Shown piece after piece: positions 17,440 to 26,403 of a DNA stretch of 64,000 nt. Both the position numbers and the translations under genes were made by a program. Origin of the DNA: FEB-10 sp963710645 (GTDB lineage: Bacteria > Acidobacteriota > Thermoanaerobaculia > Thermoanaerobaculales > Sulfomarinibacteraceae); NCBI GenBank assembly GCA_963710645.1, contig CAVQBD010000009.1, positions 1,612,001-1,676,000 on the forward strand. The letters run 5' to 3'. Position 1 is the stretch's first letter. Each line of letters opens with the position of its first letter. Under the pieces are notes generated by a model. The model worked only from the letters and a program-made list of their open reading frames with translations. It was not told where the DNA came from and searched no databases.

Positions 17440-18657
17440 TCATGAGAGATCTCGTGCCAAATCCTCCACGCCCTGGACGGTGAGCGGGTACATGGGAAAG
17501 ACCTCGCGGATGAGGCGGGTGGACGGCGCGGACCACGAGATCCGCTTCATGGGGTTGAGCCAGGCGCAGCGGGTGAAGTGATCGCGAAGCCTCCGAAGAG
17601 AGACCGCCCCGGGTTGTTCGTTGCGCTCGGTCCAGTTGATGGATCCGTAGCGGTCGGTGATTTCGCCGGGGTACATGTGGGCGTCGCCCACCAGAATCAG
17701 CCGGGTGTCGCGGTCGAAACGACGAAACAGATCGGTCAGCGGGATCTTCTCTGTGAATGCGGCGTTGCCGTAGACGTTGTCGTAGACGCAGTTGTGGAAA
17801 TAGACGTGGTCGAAGCGCTTGAAGTGCCGGACCCGATGGGCAGCCGAGAACAGGGTGTCCACAAGCTCACGAAACGGCCACATGGAACCGCCGATGTCCA
17901 TGGCCATCAGCAGGCTCAAACGGTTTTCCCGTGGCGGTGTGAAGACCAGCTCGAGGTCGCCGGCTTCACGGGCGGTGCGGTCGATGGTGGCCTCGAGGTC
18001 GAGCTCGTCGGCCGGACCCACCCGCTCCAGGGTCCGCAGCTTCTTGAGCGCGAGGCTCAGCTGCCGGGTGTCGAGCACCAGGTCGCGGCGGTGTTCCTGG
18101 AAGCGACGCTCCGCCGCCACCTGGACCGCCGATCCGCCGCCCCCCTCGCCGCCTACCCGAATGCCGCCGGGGTGTGCGCCGCCGTGCCCGAAGGGAGAGG
18201 TTCCGCCGGTGCCGATCCAGTAGCTGCCGCCATCGTGGCGCTCGGACTGCTCTTTGAGCCTGCGTTCGAACTCTTCGCGGAGAGCGTCCACATCCACCGA
18301 GTCGAGCCATTTTCTCCAGGCCGGATCCGCCGCCGGGTTTGGAACGGGATTTTCGAGCCACCGCCAGACCTCGTCTTCGATTACCGCGGCGACGGACTCC
18401 AGGCCTTTGAAATGGGCCGCGAAACAGAGGTCGAAATCGTCCAACTCTGACTCGTCACGGACCAGAATACTTCGCGACAGAGAGTAGAAACCGGCCAGCG
18501 ACGAACCGTGAAGACCCCGGGCGAGGCCCTCCATCACCGTCAGCCACTGCTGGGGAGTCACCTTGAGGCCATGGCTTCGAAGTCGGTAGAAGAAGGCCAA
18601 CAGAACGGCCGGCGAGCCGGATCCGAGGTCTCCTGGTGACTCGGGAAGGCCGCTCAT
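17440..18657 (-). CDS. VWA domain protein, CoxE-like, MoxR partner
   Basis: A 405-aa cytoplasmic protein of the CoxE/VWA family. The N-terminal half is helical; a Gly-rich linker (residues about 145-180) is followed by the VWA domain. The metal-ion site reads MAMDIGGSMWPF, i.e. DxGxS rather than the usual DxSxS, so one metal-binding Ser is replaced by Gly. RLILVGDAHMYPGEI carries the later acidic residues. Its start lies 13 bp after the MoxR ATPase stop on the same strand; MoxR/VWA pairs act as chaperones that insert metals or cofactors or assemble enzyme complexes. The client is not identifiable here. Confidence 0.88.
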   Translation of the reverse strand: MSGLPESPGDLGSGSPAVLLAFFYRLRSHGLKVTPQQWLTVMEGLARGLHGSSLAGFYSLSRSILVRDESELDDFDLCFAAHFKGLESVAAVIEDEVWRWLENPVPNPAADPAWRKWLDSVDVDALREEFERRLKEQSERHDGGSYWIGTGGTSPFGHGGAHPGGIRVGGEGGGGSAVQVAAERRFQEHRRDLVLDTRQLSLALKKLRTLERVGPADELDLEATIDRTAREAGDLELVFTPPRENRLSLLMAMDIGGSMWPFRELVDTLFSAAHRVRHFKRFDHVYFHNCVYDNVYGNAAFTEKIPLTDLFRRFDRDTRLILVGDAHMYPGEITDRYGSINWTERNEQPGAVSLRRLRDHFTRCAWLNPMKRISWSAPSTRLIREVFPMYPLTVQGVEDLARDLS

Positions 18658-18670
18658 GGATCGGCCGGGC

Positions 18671-19507
18671 CTACTGCGGGCCCTTCCAGGAGGCCGCCTT
18701 TGCCACCGCCTCCACGTCTTCCTCGCGCTTTATGAGGGTGCCGAGGAAAGGGATCTCCTGGACGATCTGACCCACGGGTACGCCGGACGCCGCCAGGGCC
18801 GCAATCCAATCCACCAGCTCCGACGTCGAGGGTCTCTTGCGAAGACCCTTGACCTCGCGCAACCAATAGAATCTCGCCAGACACTGTTCCAACAAGATGT
18901 CGGTGATGTCCGGGTGGTGGACCCGGACGATGTCCGTCATGAGTCTGGCATCCGGGAACTCGATGAAGTGGAAGACGCAGCGCCTGAGGAAGGGGTCGGG
19001 CAGCTCCTTTTCGGCGTTCGAGGTGATGACGACGATGGGCCGCTGCGCCGCCTTGTGCTCGTCCCCGGTTTCGATCACCGAAAACTCCATCACGTCGAGC
19101 TCGTGGAGCAGATCGTTGGGAAACTCCAGATCCGCCTTGTCGATTTCGTCGATCAACAGGACCACCTGCCGTTCACTGGTGAGGGCTCTGCCCAGGGGTC
19201 CCAAGTGGATGTACTGGCGGATGTCCGAGATGTCATGGTCGCCGAACCGGCTGTCCTGCAATCGCTGGACCGTGTCGTAGTGGTAGAGGCCCTCGGCGGC
19301 CTTGGATGTGGACTTGACGTTCCAGCTGATCAGCTCGAGTCCGAGATCCTCTGCGATGGCCCTCGCGAGCAGGGTCTTTCCGGTGCCCGGTTCGCCCCGC
19401 ACCAGCAGCGGCCGCTCGATGGCAACGGCCACATTGACCGCGTGTCGCAGCTCGGGCGACGCGATGTAGGTCGCACTTCCCTCGAATCTGCTGAAGCTCT
19501 GGGTCAT
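18671..19507 (-). CDS. MoxR-type AAA+ ATPase
   Basis: A 278-aa AAA+ ATPase. Walker A is VRGEPGTGKTLLARA (residues about 37-50), Walker B LLIDEIDKADLEF, sensor 1 VITSNAEKELPD, and the arginine-finger region FLRRCVFHFIEFPD. The length and the missing C-terminal extensions fit MoxR/CoxD proteins. It precedes the VWA gene and very likely works with it as an ATP-driven assembly factor. Starts ATG 19507; the longer TTG start adds one residue. Confidence 0.93.
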   Translation of the reverse strand: MTQSFSRFEGSATYIASPELRHAVNVAVAIERPLLVRGEPGTGKTLLARAIAEDLGLELISWNVKSTSKAAEGLYHYDTVQRLQDSRFGDHDISDIRQYIHLGPLGRALTSERQVVLLIDEIDKADLEFPNDLLHELDVMEFSVIETGDEHKAAQRPIVVITSNAEKELPDPFLRRCVFHFIEFPDARLMTDIVRVHHPDITDILLEQCLARFYWLREVKGLRKRPSTSELVDWIAALAASGVPVGQIVQEIPFLGTLIKREEDVEAVAKAASWKGPQ

Positions 19508-19663
19508 CAATGCCCCCGCTCACCATTGGTATGAGGTCGCGATCAGTTGTCGATTGTAGACCGATCGTTCCAACGGTGCCCCGGCTGCCCGAAATTTCCC
19601 GGATGATCCATCGAACCGGGCCGTGATGAATGAACCGTGGGTTGTGGTACAGTTTTGGAAATC

Positions 19664-19676
19664 GAGAATCATTCTC
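19664..19676. promoter_or_regulatory. Fur-box-like palindrome GAGAATCATTCTC
   Basis: GAGAATCATTCTC is a perfect 6-1-6 inverted repeat close to the core of Fur boxes (GATAATCATTATC type). It lies in the divergent spacer between the MoxR gene and the secreted protein gene at 19769, and is followed by AT-rich DNA suited to a promoter. Either gene could be the target. Confidence 0.5.
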
Positions 19677-19768
19677 TTAAATAAAATAGACATTCCTGAA
19701 CGAATCTTGGTGGGTCGACAGCCTTTCGATGGCTCACCCGTGCGGCAGAGGCCGCCTTTGTCGAGGTC

Positions 19769-21079
19769 GTGAATGCCCAAATGAAACAGTCACTTTTTGT
19801 CAGCGCCGTGGTTTTCGCCATGTTTTTGTCGATCACCGCTCCTGCAATCGCGGGATTGGATGAAGTCTGGATGGACGGGCCGGTGCAGCCGGGCAGCGAT
19901 CCACAGGCTCCCGACGTCGCAGTGGACAGATGGGGTCGGTCGAATGTCGTTTGGAGAACCTTCAGCAACAGTGGCGGTGACGACAACGATATCTATCTCC
20001 GCCGCTTTGACTCCGAGGGCATCCCTATGGGGGATCCGGTCATGGTCAACACCACCGTCGCCAACAACCAGCACTACCCCCGCGTGGCCGTCAGCGGAGA
20101 CGGGTCCTTCCTCGTCGTCTGGCAGAGCCAGGAGGACCTTGGTGGCGTCCTTAGGCCGATGGTGCGCAGCCAGGCCTTCGACACCGACGGCGATCCGGTG
20201 GGCTCCGAACAGCTTCTCAGCACCCTTCCTCCCGCCCTACCGGAAGATATTGACGCCGACGTGGCCGCCCTGCGGGGCGGGGGCTACGCCGTGGTTTGGA
20301 AGAGTGCCAATACCTCCGGCACCGACACCAACAACAACATCCAGGCGCGCCGCGCCGCGGCCAACGGTGTTCCCCAAGGGGGGCAATTCCAGGCCAACTC
20401 CACCGTCGGCGCCGGCGAAGGTGACCCGGCGGTGACCGAGCTCGCCGACGGGGGTTTTCTGGTGCTCTGGGCGGGACCACAGGTTCATGGACGACGGTTT
20501 GCCGCCAATGGCACCCCGGTGGGCAACGACTTCCAAGTCAACAGCTCCGACGATGGGACCGAGGCTGAGGTCGACGCGACCATCGGCTGGGGCGACCAGG
20601 TTCTGGTGGTGTGGAAGGACACCGAAGGTCCCGGGGACGACCGCGAGATCATGGCTCGGGTCATCTCCGAGAGTCTGGTTCCGCAAGGCGACGACTTCTT
20701 CGTCAACACCGTGATCACCGGCGTCCAGGACAATCCCAGGGTCGGCCAATACGGCCCGGGCGGCTTCTTCGTCGCCTGGGAGAGCATGGGCGGTGTGGGG
20801 AGCGACAACGACGGCCGAAGCATCCAGGGCCGCATCGTCCGGGCCGAGGAGCACTTCGCCGGGCCCCAGTTCCAGATCAACGACTGGATTGATGGAGATC
20901 AAGAGTCTCCGGGCATGGGCGCCGGCTTTTTTGGGAGCATTGGCGTGGTGTGGAAGAGCGAAAGCAATCCATCCACCACCAACAACGTCATCACCGGGCG
21001 GTTCACCGACTGGTGCGACATCTTCTGCGACGACTTCGAGGACGGTAGCGCCGTGCGGTGGTCGGCGACGTCGCCCTGA
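19769..21079 (+). CDS. Secreted repeat protein with D-x-FE-x-G C-terminal motif
   Basis: A 436-aa exported protein. The signal peptide is QMKQSLFVSAVVFAMFLSIT. The body repeats a motif of about 50-60 residues with the sense NDIYLRRFDSEGIPMGD / YPRVAVSGDGSFLVVWQS, in at least five copies (VVWRTF, VVWQSQ, VVWKSA, VLWAGP, VVWKDT, VAWESM, VVWKSE), which suggests a beta-propeller. The end is WCDIFCDDFEDGSAVRWS, related to the motif in three other secreted proteins here. Function unknown. GTG 19769 follows GAGG; the ATG at 19781 is an alternative. A Fur-like palindrome is about 90 bp upstream. Confidence 0.8.
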   Translation: MNAQMKQSLFVSAVVFAMFLSITAPAIAGLDEVWMDGPVQPGSDPQAPDVAVDRWGRSNVVWRTFSNSGGDDNDIYLRRFDSEGIPMGDPVMVNTTVANNQHYPRVAVSGDGSFLVVWQSQEDLGGVLRPMVRSQAFDTDGDPVGSEQLLSTLPPALPEDIDADVAALRGGGYAVVWKSANTSGTDTNNNIQARRAAANGVPQGGQFQANSTVGAGEGDPAVTELADGGFLVLWAGPQVHGRRFAANGTPVGNDFQVNSSDDGTEAEVDATIGWGDQVLVVWKDTEGPGDDREIMARVISESLVPQGDDFFVNTVITGVQDNPRVGQYGPGGFFVAWESMGGVGSDNDGRSIQGRIVRAEEHFAGPQFQINDWIDGDQESPGMGAGFFGSIGVVWKSESNPSTTNNVITGRFTDWCDIFCDDFEDGSAVRWSATSP

Positions 21080-21089
21080 CCCCGACCGG

Positions 21090-22504
21090 TTACTGGACCG
21101 GCACCTCGAGCTTTGTGGCCAGGTTGTCCCTGATCCACTTGGCGTCGAACCACTCGAAGGGGTCCACGGACTGACCGTGGACAAAGATCTCGAGGTGAAG
21201 GTGGTCGCCGCCGGCCAGGCCGGTGGCGCCGCTGGTGCCGAGCCGGTCGCCCTTGGCCACGCGGTCGCCGGCTGCGACGTCGATGGTGGACATGTGGCCG
21301 CACAAGGACAGCAGCTCGTAGCCGTGGTCGATGATGACCGCGTTACCGTACAGGCTCTTCCACCCGGCGAAGACGACCTGCCCCGAGTTGGGGGCGGGAA
21401 CGGGTGCGCGGGCGGTGGAGGCCAGATCGAGGCCGAGGTGGGTCTGCTGGTCCACTTCGCGGCCGTCGTACAAATAGGTTCTGGTTTCGGCGAAATTGGC
21501 CGCGCGCGCCGAGTTCGGCATCTGGAGAAAGGCGCCTGACCACAGGAACGCCGGCTGGCTGGCGGCGGAAAGCTCGACCACCTGATCCAACTCGGCCCGT
21601 CGCAGATCGCCGTTGATCCGCAAGGTATTGCTCGAGCAACGAGCCGCTGGCGTCGAAACCCGGTGTCTGGCTGGCGATGGCCGGCACCACCCGTTCAAAG
21701 AAGGCGTCGCTCAGCTGGATGATGTCCGCACGCGGCGGCATGGTCTTGAAGATATCGAGGAAGGGCTGCTCAACCCGGTTGCCGGCGTCGTCCTCGGCGA
21801 AGAGCCGGATCTCGCTGGAGTCGGCCACGTTCCAGGGCAGCGCATAGAAAACAAATTGTTCACCGGGACCGCCGTTGGGCAAGCTGCGAGCCCTGCGATT
21901 CCACGGCCCCGGCGCTGACGCCGGAGTGGATGACGTGGTCGCCCACCCGGTAGACCACCGCGCCGCTGCCGCCCTGACGGGCGTAGTGCTGGGTGGACAC
22001 GACCTGAAGCTGGGGCGGCCGGAGGCGGACCGGCAGGACTTTTTCCACCACCACCGGCTCCGGCCGGCGCAGCGCGCCCGAAGCCCTCTCGGCGGTAGCG
22101 CGGAGCACCACATCACCCTCTTCGAGCCAGTCCAGCGTGCCGGTGCCGACGGTGGCCTCGATCACAGTCTGGCCGGTGCCGGCGCCGCCCACGAAGGGGA
22201 TTCCCGAGGCGGGAACGAAGCGTTTCTCTGCCAGGACCTCAGCGCGATCACCCTGGATCAGTTCCAGCCGGACCGTGCCGAGGCCCAGATCGGACTCACT
22301 GAAGACAGCGGTCACCCCATTGCTCCGTCCCACCGCCGGCCGTTCGGTCACCAGACTGACCTCGGGAGCCGGCCCGACCCGGAAGACGTACCAGCCGGCG
22401 AACGCGACGGCGACCACCAGCATCAGCAGGACAATGAACCGCGTCTTGCCCGATGTTCCGGACCGTCTCGAACCCAATTTCATGCCTTTTGCTTCTCGAA
22501 CCAT
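21090..22504 (-). CDS. M23 family metallopeptidase (LytM fold), interrupted by two frameshifts
   Basis: Three overlapping frames join into one membrane-anchored cell-wall hydrolase of about 470 aa. The first part has a basic N-terminus and a membrane span (FIVLLMLVVAVAFAGWYVF). The middle contains EIRLFAEDDAGN and a helical segment. The C-terminal M23 domain has HLGLDLAS, AIIDHGYELLSLCGHM-type strands and GDHLHLEIFVHG, including the zinc ligands and catalytic His. Shifts occur near 21907-21910 (a C-run) and at 21621-21624 (CAAG); each behaves as one extra base. Both halves look intact, so an assembly error is likely. Starts at ATG 22504 with GAGG upstream. Confidence 0.82.
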
Positions 22505-22605
22505 TAAACGACCTCGATTCAGTGGGGGAGGATATCGCATCTCAGGGTCGTTGGTATGATGTCTCCACGTTGAGGGTGTGGTCGCCTGGCCCACGAGGAG
22601 CATCT

Positions 22606-23202
22606 ATGACCGCTGACTCCTCCGGAGTTTCGCCAGCAGAAATATTTGCCATCGAGCGTCCGGATCCGAGCTTGATGACCTACTACGCACTGGCCTCGGT
22701 CATCACCGGACCGGCTTTCCCCTTCGTCATCGTCCCGTTGTACTTTCGCTACCACACCATGCGCTACCGGTTCACCGATGAGGGCGTCTCCATGCGTTGG
22801 GGAATCCTCTTCCGCAAGGAGATCAACCTCACCTTCGCCCGCATCCAGGACATCCACCTCACCAGCAATTTTGTGGAGCGCTGGTTGGGGCTGGCCCGGA
22901 TCCAGATCCAAACCGCCAGCGGCAGCGCCAAGGCCGAGATGACCATCGAGGGTGTACCTCAGTTCGAGGCGTTGCGCGATTTCCTCTACTCGCGAATGCG
23001 CGGCGCCAAGAGTGGAGCACAGGTGGTGGCTCCACAAACGAGTGACGGTGGTCGATTTGATGGTGGCTTGGGCGGAGCGACGGCTGACGAGCTGGCGAGC
23101 GTGCTGCGCGAGGCGGCTGCAGAACTCCGCGCGCTTCGGCGGTCCATCGAAGACCGAAATCACCAAATGGACCAACACCATGGGAAACCGGACGATGGCT
23201 GA
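22606..23202 (+). CDS. PH domain-containing membrane protein (bPH2/YdbS-like), first of a pair
   Basis: A 198-aa protein with a hydrophobic segment at about residues 28-45 (LASVITGPAFPFVIVPLYF) followed by a bacterial PH-like (bPH2) domain: TMRYRFTDEGVSMRWGILFRKE, RIQDIHLTSNFVERWLGLA and IQIQTASGSAKAEM. The C-terminus is helical (DELASVLREAAAELRALRRS). It resembles YdbS-type proteins, whose role in the envelope is poorly known. ATG 22606 follows CGAGGAG. The stop overlaps the start of a second PH-domain gene, so the two products probably form one complex. Confidence 0.83.
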   Translation: MTADSSGVSPAEIFAIERPDPSLMTYYALASVITGPAFPFVIVPLYFRYHTMRYRFTDEGVSMRWGILFRKEINLTFARIQDIHLTSNFVERWLGLARIQIQTASGSAKAEMTIEGVPQFEALRDFLYSRMRGAKSGAQVVAPQTSDGGRFDGGLGGATADELASVLREAAAELRALRRSIEDRNHQMDQHHGKPDDG

Positions 23203-23932
23203 GGGTCCGCTGGAACACATGGTTGCGGGCGTGCTCAAGGTACCGCCGAGGCCCGATCCACCGGCCGGGAGTCCGAGCTCGCTCAAAGTCTTCAACGCCG
23301 CTCCAGGCTTTTATCGATACAGGGTGGCGCAGTGGGTCCTCACCCAGCTGGGCACGGTCATTGGTCTGGTCGCCAGCCTGTTCTTCCTCGACAGGATCAT
23401 CCCCGGGAACCCGTTCATGGTCGAGACCGTCATCAGGCTGGTGGAGACCGTCGGCATCGCGGTCTTCATCATCCAGTTACCGATGACCTTCTTGATGATC
23501 GGCCTGGACTATCGCTATCGCTGGTACATGGTGACCGACACCAGTCTGCGAATCCGTGAGGGTCTGCTGCGGGTTCGCGAGCAGACCATGACCTATGCCA
23601 ACATCCAGAACCTCACCATCCGCCAGGGCCCGGTCCAACGTCTGTTCGGAATCGCCGACTTGAGGGTGCGGACCGCCGGCGGTGGTGAGAAGCCGGGCTC
23701 CTCGGACGATGGCGGCTCGGACTCGGCCAACATGCACCTGGGTTACTTTCGGGGAGTTGACAACGCTGCGGATATCCGCGATCTGGTCATGGAGCGGATG
23801 CGGGGCCAACGCGACTCGGGTCTGGGCGATCCGGACGACGTTGGCCATGCCCCGGAGGCCGACGCCGACACGTTGGCTGCGGCTCGAGAGCTGCTCGAGG
23901 AGACTCGCGGGCTCCGGTCCGTCCTGGGCTGA
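23180..23932 (+). CDS. PH domain-containing membrane protein, second of a pair
   Basis: A 250-aa relative of the preceding protein. Two membrane spans (about residues 48-70 and 90-110: GTVIGLVASLFFLD and GIAVFIIQLPMTFLMIGL) precede a bPH2 domain: YRWYMVTDTSLRIREGLLRV, MTYANIQNLTIRQGPVQRLFGIADLRV. The C-terminal helix (TLAAARELLEETRGLRSVL) mirrors the helical tail of its partner. The start overlaps the upstream stop by 23 nt (ATG 23180) or 8 nt (ATG 23195); neither has a strong ribosome-binding site, which suggests translational coupling. Confidence 0.83.
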   Translation: MGNRTMAEGPLEHMVAGVLKVPPRPDPPAGSPSSLKVFNAAPGFYRYRVAQWVLTQLGTVIGLVASLFFLDRIIPGNPFMVETVIRLVETVGIAVFIIQLPMTFLMIGLDYRYRWYMVTDTSLRIREGLLRVREQTMTYANIQNLTIRQGPVQRLFGIADLRVRTAGGGEKPGSSDDGGSDSANMHLGYFRGVDNAADIRDLVMERMRGQRDSGLGDPDDVGHAPEADADTLAAARELLEETRGLRSVLG

Positions 23933-23940
23933 GGTCTTTG

Positions 23941-24414
23941 TCAGCCGCTGGCGGTCAGGTCCATTCCGCAACTGCATTTTCCGGGTGCCGTCGCCACGTA
24001 GTTGCAGGTGCACGAGCCGCCGCACTTGCAGTAATGAAGGCCGGTACCGTCGAAGCTGACCCTGCGTATGTCTTTCCCACAACTACACTTCGACTCGTCC
24101 TCGGCGTCGATGGTGCAATCGCAGTCTCCGCCGCACGTGCACAGCAAGGCCTCGTTCTCCTCGACCTTCACGAGGTGTGCCTGCACCAGCTCGGTCCCGC
24201 ATGAGCAGGTCCCCGGCGCCACGGCCATGGTGCCGCAGTCGCAGTCGTCGCCGCAGTTGCACACGTAAACCACGTCGTGACGTTCAGGCGTTGCCTCTTC
24301 CGTGATCTCGATGACCTCGACCCCGTCCACTGCCGCCGGTGGCGCTGACCCGCCGCCGCACCCAAACATAACCGCGGCGCTTCCCAAAACAGTCAGGAGA
24401 ATCCTGGTTCGCAT
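23941..24414 (-). CDS. Cysteine-rich lipoprotein with three six-Cys repeats
   Basis: A 157-aa exported lipoprotein: MRTRILLTVLGSAAVMFGC gives a signal and lipobox Cys. The mature part has three repeats of about 25 residues, each C-x-C-G-x-x-C-x-C followed about nine residues later by (T/K)CSCG-x-(D/E)-(L/I), 18 Cys in all. The second half of each repeat (PGTCSCGTEL, PGKCSCGMDL) resembles the PGKCPKCGMDL end of heavy-metal-binding domains, which suggests metal or cluster binding at the cell surface. I do not recognise a named family for the full repeat. GGAGG lies six bases before ATG 24414. It converges with the PH-domain pair. Confidence 0.82.
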   Translation of the reverse strand: MRTRILLTVLGSAAVMFGCGGGSAPPAAVDGVEVIEITEEATPERHDVVYVCNCGDDCDCGTMAVAPGTCSCGTELVQAHLVKVEENEALLCTCGGDCDCTIDAEDESKCSCGKDIRRVSFDGTGLHYCKCGGSCTCNYVATAPGKCSCGMDLTASG

Positions 24415-24712
24415 CATCAACCTCCAAGTGGGTCAACGGGGACCCGTTGCGTGTCGATCGGCATGATAACCCACCGCCTCCTTTCGCGTGTCGGGAAAGG
24501 GAATACCGAGAAAGTGGAATCGCCGCAATGCCGGGCAGGTGCGACGGTGTGTGTGGGATTCGAGGCCGGTGGCTGTGACCATATCCGGCTTGCGGTTGCG
24601 GGTTCGAGATCCTATATTGATTGAGAGAACCCAACATGAACAGAGCTATTGTTTGAGAAACTGAGCAAGAGATCCTTGGGCGAATCGTCCGGGGTTGATC
24701 CGAGGAGGTGTT
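24415..24712. other. Divergent intergenic region
   Basis: About 300 bp between the Cys-rich lipoprotein gene (minus) and the secreted protein gene at 24713 (plus). It must carry both promoters. I see no strong palindrome, repeat array or ORF with a domain. Confidence 0.4.
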
Positions 24713-26332
24713 ATGCCTGTTGGTCGATTCGTCTCGTTTTCTGTTCTCGTAGGGCCCTTGGTTGCTGCCGGTTTCGGGCCGACGCCCGCACTAGCCCAGT
24801 CCGTTGAAGCCGATATCGAGTTCAGGGCCAGTTACATCAAAATCGTGGATGGCGATGACTTCTTTGGTTCCGGCATCGACCTCGTGATCGAGGACGCCAC
24901 GATGAGCGGGGACGGGTCGAAGGTGATGTTCTACGGCCGGAGGTCCGATTCGAACGAGAAGAGGATCTATACAGTGGATGCCGACGGGTCGAATCTCGAG
25001 GGCTTGCTTCTGCCGGCCGATCCCGACAACGCCGGCGAGCAGATCTGGCCGGCGGACCTCGTCCTGAACCGCGACGGCAGCCGGGGCTTCTTCGTGACCC
25101 CTTGGTGGCAGCACCGCATTTACAAGGTGGAGAGCGGTGCGTTGGTAGAGATTCTCGACATGAACGACTGGCCCGATGTGACTCCCAGCGTCTCTCGGCC
25201 CCTCGTCCGAACGACCTGGGACGGCGGCTACGTCTACTTTCACGAAGACCGCGACGACATCTGGCGAGTGCACCACGGGGGTGGGGCCCCGTCGCTGGTT
25301 GTGAACGACCAAGCGGTGCTTCGAAACGGGGGCCTGACCGGTTGGGCTGTGGCGTCCTTTGACATCTCGGACGACGGCAATCAGGTGGTGTTCGTCCTGA
25401 TGGGGTATTTCGAACCACCCCCCGGAGTCCTGGTGACGATTGCCGATGTCTTCGCCAAGGCGGACGGCCAGGATTGCTCGGTCGGCGATCAGTGCCAGCT
25501 GACCCAGGACAATGCCTACGAGGACTACCCCGCGATCAGCGGAGATGGAACCACAATCGTCTTTTCAAACGGCGCCAGCTGGTTCTCCATTGGCCCCGAC
25601 GGCAGCGATCTGACAACCATCGAACCCCTGGGCTTCAATGTCGGCGGCGACACGATGACCTTTTTGGGTGACTGGTTGTTTTACTACGACACCGAGGCCC
25701 GTGGCGGACGGCTGACGCGCACCGACGGCAGTGGCGGCTTGGATCTCTTCCCGGCCTGGAACGTCACCCAGATCGCCATCGCAGCAACCTGGGATCCGGT
25801 GCTCAGCGACGACGGGTCGCGGGTGTGCTTTCGTCACGATCTGCTGAGTCTCTACGTGGGTGACCTGCAACCACCGGGGCCGATCGCGCCCGCGCCGACC
25901 ATTCACGACATGGTCTTCGACCCGCCCTATATGCTGAACAACGATCCAGGCGCGCGGGTGATTCTGACGTCGGCGATCTCCGATCCCCAGGGATTGGTCG
26001 ACGTGGTGGCGACCGGCACCGACGAACTCATGGACGGTAAGCACGTGGGCAACACCAATTTCCTCCCGATGTACTTCCCGTTCCCTGCCCACGACGACGG
26101 CCTCTATCCCGACTCGGTCTCTGGTGACGGCGTATTCTCCACCGAGGGAGTTCCGACCGCGGCGGTCCTCCAGTACGACGCCGTCAGGATCCGCATGGGC
26201 GCCATGGACGCGGACCGCAACGTCACCATCGCCGACGCCGTCCTGCCCGTCACCCAATGGCCCATTGATGTGGTCTTTCTCGACGGGTTCGAGTCTGGTG
26301 ACTTCTCGGCGTGGTCTTGGTTCCAACCGTGA
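24713..26332 (+). CDS. Secreted TolB-like beta-propeller protein with C-terminal FESGD motif
   Basis: A 539-aa exported protein. ATG 24713 follows GAGGAGG and opens a signal peptide ending ALAQS. The propeller repeats read MSGDGSKVMFYGRRS, LNRDGSRGFFVTPW, ISDDGNQVVFVLMG, ISGDGTTIVFSNGA and LSDDGSRVCFRHDL, the TolB/WD40-like D-G-S/T pattern. A separate C-terminal beta domain (from about residue 400) contains ARVILTSAISDPQGLVDVV. The last residues are VVFLDGFESGDFSAWSWFQP. Role unknown; no catalytic residues are evident. Confidence 0.85.
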   Translation: MPVGRFVSFSVLVGPLVAAGFGPTPALAQSVEADIEFRASYIKIVDGDDFFGSGIDLVIEDATMSGDGSKVMFYGRRSDSNEKRIYTVDADGSNLEGLLLPADPDNAGEQIWPADLVLNRDGSRGFFVTPWWQHRIYKVESGALVEILDMNDWPDVTPSVSRPLVRTTWDGGYVYFHEDRDDIWRVHHGGGAPSLVVNDQAVLRNGGLTGWAVASFDISDDGNQVVFVLMGYFEPPPGVLVTIADVFAKADGQDCSVGDQCQLTQDNAYEDYPAISGDGTTIVFSNGASWFSIGPDGSDLTTIEPLGFNVGGDTMTFLGDWLFYYDTEARGGRLTRTDGSGGLDLFPAWNVTQIAIAATWDPVLSDDGSRVCFRHDLLSLYVGDLQPPGPIAPAPTIHDMVFDPPYMLNNDPGARVILTSAISDPQGLVDVVATGTDELMDGKHVGNTNFLPMYFPFPAHDDGLYPDSVSGDGVFSTEGVPTAAVLQYDAVRIRMGAMDADRNVTIADAVLPVTQWPIDVVFLDGFESGDFSAWSWFQP

Positions 26333-26403
26333 CCGAAGGCGTGTGAGGTCGGTCGTCTGGGTTACTGACGGCGTCCGTTTGCCACATGACCCCTGACTCA
26401 TGG

